Origin: Cloacibacterium sp047601505
GTDB taxonomy: Bacteria > Bacteroidota > Bacteroidia > Flavobacteriales > Weeksellaceae
DNA: 64,000 bases
Assembly: GCF_047601505.1 (NCBI RefSeq)
Contig: NZ_JASGJD010000001.1
Coordinates: forward strand, 620,001 to 684,000
Direction: 5' to 3'
The notes below the pieces were generated by a model that saw only the letters and a list, made by a program, of their open reading frames with translations, had not been told where the DNA came from and did not search any database. Positions within the stretch are counted from its first letter, which is position 1. Every line of letters starts with the position of its first letter. Below are positions 31,381-39,993 of this stretch, in pieces. The translations under genes were made by a program, and so were the position numbers.

Positions 31381-33507
31381 TTAAGCTTCTACTTTTTCTA
31401 AAGAATGATGTTTTACCAAATCTTGTTGAACGTTTGGTGGAACTAATTGATAATCGTTGAATTTCATGGTAAATTTAGCTCTACCTCCAGTTAATGAACG
31501 CAAGGTAGAACCGTAATCGTTCATTTCGGCAAGAGGTATTTCAGCCATTATTTTTTGGTAATGACCTTCAGAATCCATTCCGGAAATCATGGCACGTCTG
31601 GTTTGTAAATCTCCCATTACGTCTCCTGTACATTCGTCTGGACAAAGGATTTCTACGTGATACATTGGTTCTAGCAACTGTGGTCTTGCATTGTGAAATG
31701 CTTCTTTAAAAGCTCCCGAAGCCGCCAATTGGAAAGAAATATCATTGCTATCTACGCTGTGCATTTTTCCATCATAAACAGAAACTCTAATGTTTTGACA
31801 TCTAGAACCTGTGAGTGGACCTTCTTTCATCTGTTGCATAATTCCTTTTTTGATGGCGCCAATATATCTGGAATCTATCGCTCCGCCAACAATGCACCAA
31901 TAAAAAGCAAATTTGCCTCCCCAAGCCAAGTCTTCAAATTCTTTATTTCTTATGTTAAATCCTTCTGGTTCTGGCATTCCTTCGTAGAAGTTTTCAACTC
32001 TCATGTGAATTTCTCCAAACTGACCAGCTCCTCCAGATTGTTTTTTGTGTCTGTAATCTGCATCTGCTTTTCCTGTGATGGTTTCTCGGTAAGAAATTCT
32101 AGGATTTTGCATTTCCATTTTTACACCAAACTCTTTTTCGAGGCGATATCTTACTAAATCTAAATGTAACTGACCTTGTCCGCTTAGAATTGTTTCTTTG
32201 GTTTCCGTAGATTGTTCTATTTTTAGAGTAGGGTCTTCTTCTTGAATTTTGTGTAATGCAGTAATGAGTTTTTCCATATCTGATGCGTTTTCAGTGAAAA
32301 TAGATTTTCTGATTCTGCTTTCAGGGAAATTCATTTTTTCTATTTTTCTATCAGTACCTTTAGAATTAAGAGTGTTATTGGTATGTCCGTATTTTAATTT
32401 TACGGTAACTCCAAGGTCTCCTGCTGTTAATTTTTCTGTTGGAATTCTGTCTTTTCCTTCGGCGATAAAAATTTGAGAAATTCTTTCAACTTCTCCATTT
32501 TCTGCATTTATAAGTTCGTCGCCAGGTTTTAATTCACCTGAATAAACTTTAAAATAAGACACAATCCCTACTTGTGGTTCGCTTTGAGTTTTGTAAATAA
32601 AAATTGAGGTTTTATCGTTAGAATCGCATTTTAAGAATTCTCCATTTTCTAATTTTTGACCCATTCTGTCTGCTGGCGAAGGTGCAATGTCGTCTATAAA
32701 ACCCATTATTCTTCCTGAGCCCATATCTTTAAGTCCAGATGAAACAAAAACAGGGAAGAAATCGTGTTTTGCTAAAGCGATGTTTAAGCCTTGTGCCAAT
32801 TCTTCTTCAGAAAGTTGTCCTTCTTCAAAATATTTTTCCATTAATCCTTCTTCGTTTTCGGCAGCAATTTCTACCAATGCATTGTGCATTTCGTTGGCTT
32901 TTGCTATTTCAGAATCTGGGATTGGTTTTTTCTCTGGTTTACCACCTGTAGTAGGAAATTGGTACATTACCATCCTAAGGGCATCTATAATTTGATTAAA
33001 TCCTTCCCCAGAATTCAAAGGATATTGAATAGGCAATGCTTTGGTTCCGAATCTGTTTTTAATTTGTTCTAAAGAAGCATCGAAATCTGCTTTTGGATGA
33101 TCCATTTGATTGATTACAAAAATGGTAGGAGTCTGATATTTTTCTACATATTCCCAAACCAATTCTGTACCTACTTCTACACCAGCCGAAGCATTTACCA
33201 TAATTAGAGCTGTGTCTGCTACTTTTAATGATGAAATTACTTCTCCCACAAAATCGTCAAAACCTGGAGTGTCTAAAATATTAATTTTATTTTTTTTCCA
33301 GTTCACGAACATTTGATGAGAAAAAATAGTGTTTTCACGTTGGTGTTCCAAGTCAGTGTTGTCTGAAACAGTGTTGTGTGCTTCTATGGTTCCGCGTCTT
33401 TTTATGGCGCCACCTTCAAAAAGCATAGTCTCTATAAAGGTAGTTTTACCGCTTCCAGAATGTCCAAGTAAAACTACGTTACGAAGGTCTTTGGTGTTAG
33501 TGCTCAT
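31381..33507 (-). CDS. EF-G-like translational GTPase (second type)
   Basis: A 708-residue GTPase of the EF-G family with G1 GHSGSGKTT, G3 DTPGFDDF and G4 NQMD, where canonical EF-G has AHIDAGKTT and NKMD. The EF-G domains II-V follow, including SGGAGQFGEIHMRVENF in domain IV and GSTLRSLTGGRAKFTMKF in domain V. These replacements mark the FusA2/EF-G2-like paralogues, whose role in translation or ribosome recycling is less clear. The start at ATG 33505-33507 (MSTNTKDLRN) is preferred over the upstream ATG because it fits the family N-terminus. No ribosomal protein genes are near, unlike fusA of the str operon. Confidence 0.82.
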   Translation of the reverse strand: MSTNTKDLRNVVLLGHSGSGKTTFIETMLFEGGAIKRRGTIEAHNTVSDNTDLEHQRENTIFSHQMFVNWKKNKINILDTPGFDDFVGEVISSLKVADTALIMVNASAGVEVGTELVWEYVEKYQTPTIFVINQMDHPKADFDASLEQIKNRFGTKALPIQYPLNSGEGFNQIIDALRMVMYQFPTTGGKPEKKPIPDSEIAKANEMHNALVEIAAENEEGLMEKYFEEGQLSEEELAQGLNIALAKHDFFPVFVSSGLKDMGSGRIMGFIDDIAPSPADRMGQKLENGEFLKCDSNDKTSIFIYKTQSEPQVGIVSYFKVYSGELKPGDELINAENGEVERISQIFIAEGKDRIPTEKLTAGDLGVTVKLKYGHTNNTLNSKGTDRKIEKMNFPESRIRKSIFTENASDMEKLITALHKIQEEDPTLKIEQSTETKETILSGQGQLHLDLVRYRLEKEFGVKMEMQNPRISYRETITGKADADYRHKKQSGGAGQFGEIHMRVENFYEGMPEPEGFNIRNKEFEDLAWGGKFAFYWCIVGGAIDSRYIGAIKKGIMQQMKEGPLTGSRCQNIRVSVYDGKMHSVDSNDISFQLAASGAFKEAFHNARPQLLEPMYHVEILCPDECTGDVMGDLQTRRAMISGMDSEGHYQKIMAEIPLAEMNDYGSTLRSLTGGRAKFTMKFNDYQLVPPNVQQDLVKHHSLEKVEA

Positions 33508-33903
33508 ATCTTTTGATTTTTTAAAAATTATATTTCGCATAATAAAATTGAAGCAAGAAAGAAATATATCCTAAAAACCTTTTTGAGATGTTATAATTAC
33601 CTTAAGACAAATAATTCACACTACCGAAAAACATCTAATTTTTAGACATATACTGCAAAATTGCTGTCAATGAACGAAAATCTTTAAAACCAAAAATGTC
33701 TTAAAAGGCACTTCTGTATAAAAATTTAGGAACTGAAAGTTACAAAGTTTTTCAATACAATGTAAAACCGAAAACATGATTTTTGAAAGGTTAGCTCTTA
33801 AAGCAAAAGAAAAATGTTTGAGATTATTCTAAAAACATTCATTTTCTCAATCATCATCATCCAAGCAAAAATCTGTAAATTTGTATGAAATAAAAATTGA
33901 ACA
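33508..33903. other. Gene-free divergent intergenic region
   Basis: About 400 bases between the leftward EF-G-like gene and the rightward pepT. I see no credible coding frame or RNA gene. TAAATTTG at 33876-33883 is a full -7 element for pepT, 20 bases before its ATG, without a clear TTG upstream. Confidence 0.5.
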
Positions 33904-35154
33904 ATGCAGACAATAGAATTCAACCACGAATGGAAAATGCGTCTTCTGAACCGTTTTCTTACTTATGCAAAAATATACTCTACCAGCGACCAAGAAAGCG
34001 AAACCACTCCTTCTACCACCCAACAATGGGAAATTGCAAAATATATCTTCCAAGAATTGCAAGATTTAGGACTTTCGGAGGTTTCTATGGACGAAAACGG
34101 TTACATTATGGCCTATGTTCCTTCTAATATTGAAGAAAACGAGCCAACTGTAGGTTTTATCGCACATTATGATACTTCGCCAGATTTTAACGGAGAGAAT
34201 GTAAATCCTCAAATTTGGGAAGATTATGATGGTGGAGATTTGCTTTTGAATAAAGAAACAGGTTTTACACTTTCTTCTGAAAAATTCCCAAGTTTAAAAA
34301 AATATGTAGGAAAAACGTTGATTACAACAGATGGAACTTCGCTTCTTGGAGCTGATGACAAAGCAGGAGTTGCAGAAATTGTAACGGCTGCAGAATATCT
34401 TTTGGCTCATCCAGAAATAAAACACGGCAGAATTGCCATCGGTTTTACACCAGACGAAGAAATTGGAAGAGGAGCTCATAAGTTTAATGTGGCGAGATTT
34501 GGGGCAGAATACGCTTATACAATGGATGGAAGTGAAGTAGGAGAGCTAGAATTCGAGAATTTCAATGCAGCAGGAGCTGTAGTAAAAATTAATGGACTTT
34601 CTGTTCACCCTGGTTATGCTTTCGGGCAAATGAAAAATGCAGGACTTTTGGCTGCAGAATTTGCTCAAATGTTGCCAGCCAATGAAACGCCAGCTACAAC
34701 CAAAGGATTTGAAGGATTTTATCATTTAACAGATTTCAAAGGAGATGTTTCCGAAGCTAAATTGCAATACATTATCCGTGACCACGATGCTGAAAAATTT
34801 GAAAATCGCAAAAAATTAATCACCGAAAAAGTAGTAGAATTTAATGCGAAATACGGAGAAAATACTGCAGAAATTGAAATTAAAGAGCAGTATAGAAATA
34901 TGAAACAGCAATTTGAAGGCAAAATGCACATTGTAGAAATTGCTGAACAAGCGATGAAAGATGCCAATATAGAACCGAAAATTAAGGCAATTCGAGGTGG
35001 AACTGATGGAGCACAATTGTCTTACATGGGATTACCTTGCCCGAATATTTTTGCTGGTGGAGAAAATTTTCACGGACCGTATGAATATGTAGCGTTAGAA
35101 TCTATGGAAAAAGCCGTGAAAGTAATTGTGAATATTGCAAAAGCGAAGAAATAA
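33904..35154 (+). CDS. pepT: Peptidase T (tripeptidase)
   Basis: A 416-residue cytoplasmic M20-family zinc peptidase that releases N-terminal residues from tripeptides. Metal-binding motifs are seen in order: GFIAHYDTSPD, DGTSLLGADDKAGVAEI, FTPDEEIGRGAH, YTMDGSEVGELE and the C-terminal FAGGENFHGPYE. These, and the PepT-specific region AIRGGTDGAQLSYMGLPCPNI, separate it from other M20 enzymes. Confidence 0.94.
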   Translation: MQTIEFNHEWKMRLLNRFLTYAKIYSTSDQESETTPSTTQQWEIAKYIFQELQDLGLSEVSMDENGYIMAYVPSNIEENEPTVGFIAHYDTSPDFNGENVNPQIWEDYDGGDLLLNKETGFTLSSEKFPSLKKYVGKTLITTDGTSLLGADDKAGVAEIVTAAEYLLAHPEIKHGRIAIGFTPDEEIGRGAHKFNVARFGAEYAYTMDGSEVGELEFENFNAAGAVVKINGLSVHPGYAFGQMKNAGLLAAEFAQMLPANETPATTKGFEGFYHLTDFKGDVSEAKLQYIIRDHDAEKFENRKKLITEKVVEFNAKYGENTAEIEIKEQYRNMKQQFEGKMHIVEIAEQAMKDANIEPKIKAIRGGTDGAQLSYMGLPCPNIFAGGENFHGPYEYVALESMEKAVKVIVNIAKAKK

Positions 35155-35156
35155 TT

Positions 35157-35717
35157 ATGAAAAAGGTATTTTTAACTCTATTTTTATTAGTATTTACAAT
35201 TTATTATTCTCAAGTTTCGGAATTTGCAAAAATTGATAAAATTGTAGGTGAAAAATATAGAGCAATTGAAAAAAAATATAAAAAGAAATTTCCAGAAGAA
35301 AGACAGCAAGAAATAGCAGCAGTAAATAAATTTAGAAAAGAATCCTATAAAAAAGCAATAGATTTTATTCAAAAGGATGATATTAACATTGATTTCAATT
35401 CCATTCCTAGGGATTTCACTAAAGAAGCGGAATACGAAACGGGAATGTCTGGTTTCAGAAACTTATTTTCAGAAAATTTTGATGCGTCTGAATTGGAAGG
35501 AGGAAAAGGAACTATAAAATGTGTGGTGAAATTTTTGATAAATGAAAATGGAAAAGTTTCTAATATAATTGCGGAAGGAAGTGATTTTGATTTTAATCAA
35601 GAAGCATTGATTACGTTTTATAAAATTTCAGAAAAAGGAAAATGGAAACCTGCAGAAAAAGATGGAGTTCCTGTAAAATCAGTTTTTCAAATGCCCTTAA
35701 CTATGAATTTTGAATAA
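35157..35717 (+). CDS. Secreted TonB-C-terminal-like protein
   Basis: A 186-residue protein with a signal peptide (MKKVFLTLFLLVFTIYYSQ), a charged helical stretch (about 25-75) and a C-terminal domain of about 90 residues. The pattern NENGKVSNIIAEGSDFDFNQEA, KWKPAEKDGVPV and the ending PLTMNFE resembles the C-terminal domain of TonB. It lacks the membrane anchor and proline-rich spacer of a true TonB. It starts 3 bases after pepT, so it is cotranscribed. Three related genes lie at 43347-44614. Confidence 0.65.
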   Translation: MKKVFLTLFLLVFTIYYSQVSEFAKIDKIVGEKYRAIEKKYKKKFPEERQQEIAAVNKFRKESYKKAIDFIQKDDINIDFNSIPRDFTKEAEYETGMSGFRNLFSENFDASELEGGKGTIKCVVKFLINENGKVSNIIAEGSDFDFNQEALITFYKISEKGKWKPAEKDGVPVKSVFQMPLTMNFE

Positions 35718-35767
35718 ATTTGCTATCTATATAAATTTACAAAGATTAAGTAAAAACAAATTTAAAA

Positions 35768-35808
35768 CCTTTGCGAGCTTTGCGATTTCTTTGCGACTTT
35801 GCGTGAAA
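35768..35808 (+). repeat. Degenerate CTTTGCG-rich intergenic repeat
   Basis: Four near-regular TTTGCG words lie here (CCTTTGCGAGC, CTTTGCGATT, CTTTGCGAC, CTTTGCGTG). The same words recur at 39950-39990 and once at 14313-14320. It looks like a dispersed, decaying intergenic repeat with no coding role. Confidence 0.4.
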
Positions 35809-35870
35809 ATTATTTAAAATTCTGTTAATCACCAATTAATACTGCCAGATTAATTTTACGAAAACTTTCT

Positions 35871-36725
35871 ATGGCAAAAAATAAACGCGAGGTAGAAGTA
35901 ATCGTTTTGTCTGATATTCATTTGGGAACTTATGGCTGTCATGCAAAAGAATTAGTTGCTTTTTTAAAAAGTGTTTCCCCTAAATTGTTAATTTTAAACG
36001 GAGACGTAATTGATGGTTGGGCTTTTTCTAAAAGATATTTTCCCAATGCTCACATGTCTGTTTTGAGTGAATTTTTCAAAATGATGAAAAAAGGAACTCA
36101 AGTGATTTACATCACAGGAAATCACGACGAATTTTTGAGGAAATATACCGATTTGTCGATGGGAAATCTTTCTCTTACCGATAAATATTTGTTAGAAATT
36201 GAAGGGAAAAAACATTGGATTTTTCACGGAGACGTTTTTGATCATACCACTTCTGGTTCGGCAAAATTTATTGCAAAATTGGGCGGAATTGGTTATGATT
36301 GGTTGATTTTGGTAAATAGAGCCATCAATTGGATTTTAGAAAAATTTGGTAAAGGAAAAGTTTCGCTTTCCAAAAGAGTGAAAAATTCGGTGAAAGAAGC
36401 CGTGAAATTTATTGGCGATTTTGAGAAAAAAGCTACAGAAATAGCAATTGATAACAAGTATGATTATGTAATTTGTGGGCATATTCATCAGCCAGCAGAT
36501 AAAATTTTGACCACCGAAAAAGGAAGTGTTCATTATCTTAACTCTGGAGATTGGATAGAAAATCTTTCTTGGTTAGAATATAATAAAGGAAATTGGAACT
36601 TAAAATTCTTTAACGAAAAAGAGTTTGAAAAACCTGTAATTGAAGAAAATGACATCTCTGTAAACATGGAAGAACTCATTCATCCAAAAGTTTTTGCGAG
36701 TCTGGTTGTGGATAAATTCAACTAA
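35871..36725 (+). CDS. LpxH-like UDP-2,3-diacylglucosamine diphosphatase family phosphoesterase
   Basis: A 284-residue calcineurin-type metallophosphatase. The metal motifs appear in order: LSDIHLGTYG, NGDVIDGW, TGNHDEF, FHGDVFD and CGHIHQPA. This form is annotated in Bacteroidota as UDP-2,3-diacylglucosamine diphosphatase, which makes lipid X in lipid A synthesis; it is longer than E. coli LpxH, so the substrate is inferred. The 3' end overlaps a convergent small membrane protein gene by 8 bases. Confidence 0.78.
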   Translation: MAKNKREVEVIVLSDIHLGTYGCHAKELVAFLKSVSPKLLILNGDVIDGWAFSKRYFPNAHMSVLSEFFKMMKKGTQVIYITGNHDEFLRKYTDLSMGNLSLTDKYLLEIEGKKHWIFHGDVFDHTTSGSAKFIAKLGGIGYDWLILVNRAINWILEKFGKGKVSLSKRVKNSVKEAVKFIGDFEKKATEIAIDNKYDYVICGHIHQPADKILTTEKGSVHYLNSGDWIENLSWLEYNKGNWNLKFFNEKEFEKPVIEENDISVNMEELIHPKVFASLVVDKFN

Positions 36726-36885
36726 AAACAAAATAATACAGCAATCCCCAAATTGCCACGAAAAATAAAACAAAAAGAAAAGAAGATTTCAAATCTTGCT
36801 TTTCTTTTTTTATATAATGTTTGTACAAAACTACTCCTATAAAAGTGATGACAATTAAAGTTGGTAGAAGTGTAAAATGTGCCAT
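36718..36885 (-). CDS. Small membrane protein, 55 residues
   Basis: ATG at 36883-36885 and TGA at 36718-36720 give a protein with two hydrophobic helices (about 4-21 and 34-53) separated by a charged loop (KHYIKKEKQDLKSS). The hydrophobic-basic-hydrophobic design and the lack of another feature in this gap favour a real gene. It overlaps the convergent phosphoesterase gene by 8 bases. No family is recognised. Confidence 0.5.
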   Translation of the reverse strand: MAHFTLLPTLIVITFIGVVLYKHYIKKEKQDLKSSFLFVLFFVAIWGLLYYFVFS

Positions 36886-36901
36886 TTTTAATAATTTATT
36901 G

Positions 36902-36944
36902 CCACTAATTTAAAAATTGTAAAGAAATATTCGTGAATTAGAGG
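36902..36944. repeat. Degenerate CCACxAATT intergenic hairpin
   Basis: CCACTAATT (36902-36910) and AATTAGAGG (36936-36944) pair with one mismatch. Layout and wording resemble the hairpin at 26170-26211, suggesting a dispersed intergenic family. Confidence 0.4.
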
Positions 36945-36952
36945 TAGATTTT

Positions 36953-38005
36953 CTATTTCTTCAAAAAAGCATCCCAACCTTGTGCTGTAATTTGCGCCAA
37001 TTCATTGCTTCCTCGTAAAACCATAAAATTCCCTTGTTCCAAATCTACAGCATGACCAATTACCGTAAAATCTGGATGATTTCTCAGTTTTTCAAAATCA
37101 TTTGGAGAAATGGTGAAAAGCAATTCATAATCCTCGCCACCACTTAAAGCGCACATTGCAGGGTTAAGGTTAAATTCGTCAGCAGTAGTAATGGTGAGTG
37201 TATCTAAAGGAATTTTTTCTTCGTATAATCTGAAACCAACTTTACTTTGGTCAGAAAGATGCAGAATTTCTGAAGCCAAACCGTCTGAAACATCAATCAT
37301 AGAAGTCGGTTTTATGTCTAGTTCTTCTAACGTTTTTTTGATGTCTGTTCTTGCTTCAGGTTTTAATTGCCTTTCCAAAATATAATCATAACCTTCCATT
37401 TCTGGTTGCATATTTGGATTTGCTAGATAAACCGAATGTTCTCTTTCCAAAATTTGTAAACCAAGGTAAGCTCCTCCTAAATCTCCTGTCACAACCAGTA
37501 AATCATTGGGTTTTGCGCCATTTCTGGTGACTAAATTTTCAGAATTTTCTAAACCAATTGCAGTAATGGTAATTACTAAACCCGAAGTAGAACTTGTAGT
37601 ATCTCCTCCTACCAAATCTACATTGTATTTTTCGCAAGCTGTGAAAATTCCGTCATAAATCTCATCTAAAGCTTCCACAGGAAATCTATTAGAAACAGCC
37701 ATAGAAACCAAAATCTGTGTAGGAACAGCGTTCATTGCAGCAATATCACTTAAGTTTACCACTACAACTTTGTAGCCCAAATGTTTTAAAGGAACATATC
37801 CCAAATTAAAATGTACACCTTCTGCCAAAACATCTGTGGTTACCACCACTTTTTTGCCTTCAGGATTAATAATAGCAGCATCATCGCCAATTGAATGTTC
37901 TGTTGATGAATTTTTTATTGGGAAATTTTCGGTTAAATGTTTTATCAAACCAAATTCTCCTAATTCTGAAATTGGTGTTAATTGAGGTTTTTTTTCTTCG
38001 AGCAT
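36953..38005 (-). CDS. thiL: Thiamine-phosphate kinase
   Basis: Phosphorylates thiamine monophosphate to thiamine pyrophosphate, the last step of the pathway. The 350-residue protein has ThiL motifs: GDDAAIINPEGKKVVVTTDVL near residues 42-62 (split by the ATP/Mg site), VGGDTTSS, VTGDLGGAYLG, DVSDGLASEI and SGGEDYELLFT. No other thiamine genes are in the window; its upstream neighbour is a thioesterase gene. Confidence 0.93.
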   Translation of the reverse strand: MLEEKKPQLTPISELGEFGLIKHLTENFPIKNSSTEHSIGDDAAIINPEGKKVVVTTDVLAEGVHFNLGYVPLKHLGYKVVVVNLSDIAAMNAVPTQILVSMAVSNRFPVEALDEIYDGIFTACEKYNVDLVGGDTTSSTSGLVITITAIGLENSENLVTRNGAKPNDLLVVTGDLGGAYLGLQILEREHSVYLANPNMQPEMEGYDYILERQLKPEARTDIKKTLEELDIKPTSMIDVSDGLASEILHLSDQSKVGFRLYEEKIPLDTLTITTADEFNLNPAMCALSGGEDYELLFTISPNDFEKLRNHPDFTVIGHAVDLEQGNFMVLRGSNELAQITAQGWDAFLKK

Positions 38006-38021
38006 AATTTATAGTTGATGT

Positions 38022-38057
38022 TTGATGATAGATAATTGATTAATCATCTATCATCAA
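38022..38057. repeat. Inverted repeat between thioesterase and thiL genes
   Basis: Perfect 12-bp arms, TTGATGATAGAT (38022-38033) and its complement (38046-38057), with a 12-base loop. It lies in the 63-bp gap between two leftward genes and may be a terminator or processing stem. Confidence 0.55.
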
Positions 38058-38068
38058 TTATTAAAAAA

Positions 38069-38569
38069 TTAACGATTCAAATCCATTAAACTGGCATCAA
38101 TATTTTCCGGACGGAAAGGCAATGCTTTAATGTCTTCTCTGGATAATAATTTTGTTTTTTCAGTTTTAAATTCATTCATTACTTCCAAAATGTCGTCTGG
38201 TGGAGTAGTAGTTTTTCTCAGCATCATATCAATCCAAACTCCCGTTGCTTCGGCTGTCGCACAATGTGTGCCGTCTGGTAAATAGAATTTGTGCGTAAAT
38301 TGATAAATGCTTGCGTCTTCAGAACTTCCTGAAATTTCCAGAGAGACAATTACTTCTTGGTCTGCATACACTTCTTTGAAAAACGAATATCTTTCGTGCA
38401 AAATTACAGGGCCAATTCCCCATCTATTCAATTGTGCAACTCCCATTTTGTGCTTGTTCATAAACGCCATTCTTGCTTGTGCACAGTATTGTACATAAGA
38501 AGAATTTGCCAAATGTCTGTTAGCATCTATGTCGCTCCAACGAACTTCAAATTTATGGTAATAAATCAT
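38069..38569 (-). CDS. Acyl-CoA thioesterase, hotdog fold (4HBT type)
   Basis: A 166-residue single-hotdog protein beginning FEVRWSDIDANRHLANSSYVQYC. The Asp in RWSDIDANRHLAN is the usual catalytic residue of 4-hydroxybenzoyl-CoA-type thioesterases. The protein is cytoplasmic. The natural acyl-CoA is not predictable from sequence. Confidence 0.82.
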   Translation of the reverse strand: MIYYHKFEVRWSDIDANRHLANSSYVQYCAQARMAFMNKHKMGVAQLNRWGIGPVILHERYSFFKEVYADQEVIVSLEISGSSEDASIYQFTHKFYLPDGTHCATAEATGVWIDMMLRKTTTPPDDILEVMNEFKTEKTKLLSREDIKALPFRPENIDASLMDLNR

Positions 38570-38629
38570 TTTAAAATTTTTTAGGTCTCAAAATTAAGAA
38601 TTTAAAGTTTCAAAACGCCTTATTTATAC

Positions 38630-38637
38630 TAAATTTG
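38630..38637 (+). promoter_or_regulatory. -7 promoter element of the flavoprotein gene
   Basis: TAAATTTG matches the Bacteroidota -7 consensus and lies 19 bases before the TTG start at 38657. No clear TTG -33 element is seen. Confidence 0.4.
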
Positions 38638-38656
38638 TAAAAATTTAAAGAAAATC

Positions 38657-39865
38657 TTGAAAAAGAAAATTACAATAATTGGAGGTGGCGCTGCAGGTTT
38701 TTTTTGTGCTGCAAACCTAGACGAAAATAAATTCAACGTAACGATTTTAGAACAAAACAGCGAAACGCTGCAAAAAGTGAAAATTTCTGGCGGAGGAAGA
38801 TGTAATGTGTCTCATGCTTGCTTTGACCCTAGAGAATTGGTGAAATTTTATCCAAGAGGAAATAAAGAATTGATGAGCGTTTTTAGTAAATTTCAACCAG
38901 GTGATACAATGGATTGGTTCTCTAAACGAAATGTTTCGGTTAAAATTGAAAACGATAATAGAATTTTCCCTGAAAGCAATTCTTCACAGACAATTATAGA
39001 CTGTTTTTTGAAAGAAGTTCAAGTTAAAAATTTCAAAATTAAAACTCAAACTGTAGTTTTAGAAATTCAGAAATTAGAAATAGGTTATAAAATCATCACA
39101 AAAGAAGGAGAAATCTTCACAGATTATGTAATTTATACCACGGGAAGTTCGCCGAAATCTTTGAAAATGATAGAAAATTTGGGACATAAAATTGTTTCTC
39201 CAGTTCCTTCATTATTTACTTTTAACATAAAAAATGAGGTATTGAAAGATTTAATGGGAACAAGTTTTCCTTATGCTGAGGTTTCTATTCCCAAATTGAA
39301 AATGGAAGAATCTGGACCGCTTCTCATTACACATTGGGGACTTTCTGGCCCTGCAATTTTGAAACTTTCTGCTTGGAAAGCGAGAGAACTCGCAGATTTG
39401 AAATATAATTTTGATATTAAAGTAAATTTCATTGGTATTGACAAAGAACAAGCCGAAGAAATTTTTAAAAATTATAGAGAAGAAAATCCTAAAAAAACAA
39501 TTGGAAATTCTAAAATTTTCGACATTACTTCACGTTTTTGGCACAGAATTCTTTGGCTTTCAAAAGTAGATTTAGAGAAAAATATTTCGCATATCAACAA
39601 GCAAGAACTCCAGAAAATTCTAGAAAATCTTTGTGAAAATCTAATGCAAGTAAAAGGAAAATCTACTTTCAAAGACGAGTTTGTAACAGCAGGAGGTGTA
39701 GAATTGAAAGAAATTGATTTCAAAACTATGGAGTCTAAAATTTTAGAAAATTTCTACATTGCTGGTGAAGTTCTGAATATTGATGCGGTAACTGGAGGAT
39801 TTAATTTCCAGGCGTGTTGGAGTGAAGCGTGGCTTATTGCACAGGATTTGAATTCTAAATATTAA
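38657..39865 (+). CDS. NAD(P)/FAD-dependent oxidoreductase, HI0933/YhiN family
   Basis: A 402-residue flavoprotein. The FAD-binding GGGAAG motif sits at residues 9-14 (IIGGGAAGFFCAANL), and the family signature KISGGGRCNVSH follows near residue 46. The C-terminal FAD contact is GEVLNIDAVTGGFNFQACWSEA. The start codon is TTG (38657-38659), since MKKKITIIGGG begins directly there. Reported activities in this family are vague (for example aminoacetone oxidase), so no substrate is claimed. Confidence 0.88.
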   Translation: MKKKITIIGGGAAGFFCAANLDENKFNVTILEQNSETLQKVKISGGGRCNVSHACFDPRELVKFYPRGNKELMSVFSKFQPGDTMDWFSKRNVSVKIENDNRIFPESNSSQTIIDCFLKEVQVKNFKIKTQTVVLEIQKLEIGYKIITKEGEIFTDYVIYTTGSSPKSLKMIENLGHKIVSPVPSLFTFNIKNEVLKDLMGTSFPYAEVSIPKLKMEESGPLLITHWGLSGPAILKLSAWKARELADLKYNFDIKVNFIGIDKEQAEEIFKNYREENPKKTIGNSKIFDITSRFWHRILWLSKVDLEKNISHINKQELQKILENLCENLMQVKGKSTFKDEFVTAGGVELKEIDFKTMESKILENFYIAGEVLNIDAVTGGFNFQACWSEAWLIAQDLNSKY

Positions 39866-39949
39866 TTGTTCTTTTGGCTTCGCCGAACCACTGCGTTAGG
39901 TTTGTCTTGATGAAAAGAACCAAAAATCAAGGATTTTTATTTTATAAAA

Positions 39950-39990
39950 CATTGCATTCTTTGCGAAAAACATTGCGTTCTTTGCGTGAA
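39950..39990 (+). repeat. Degenerate CTTTGCG-rich intergenic repeat
   Basis: The words CATTGCATTCTTTGCG and CATTGCGTTCTTTGCG occur in tandem just before the stop of the convergent DUF4403 gene. It is related in wording to 35768-35808. Confidence 0.4.
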
Positions 39991-39993
39991 ATT

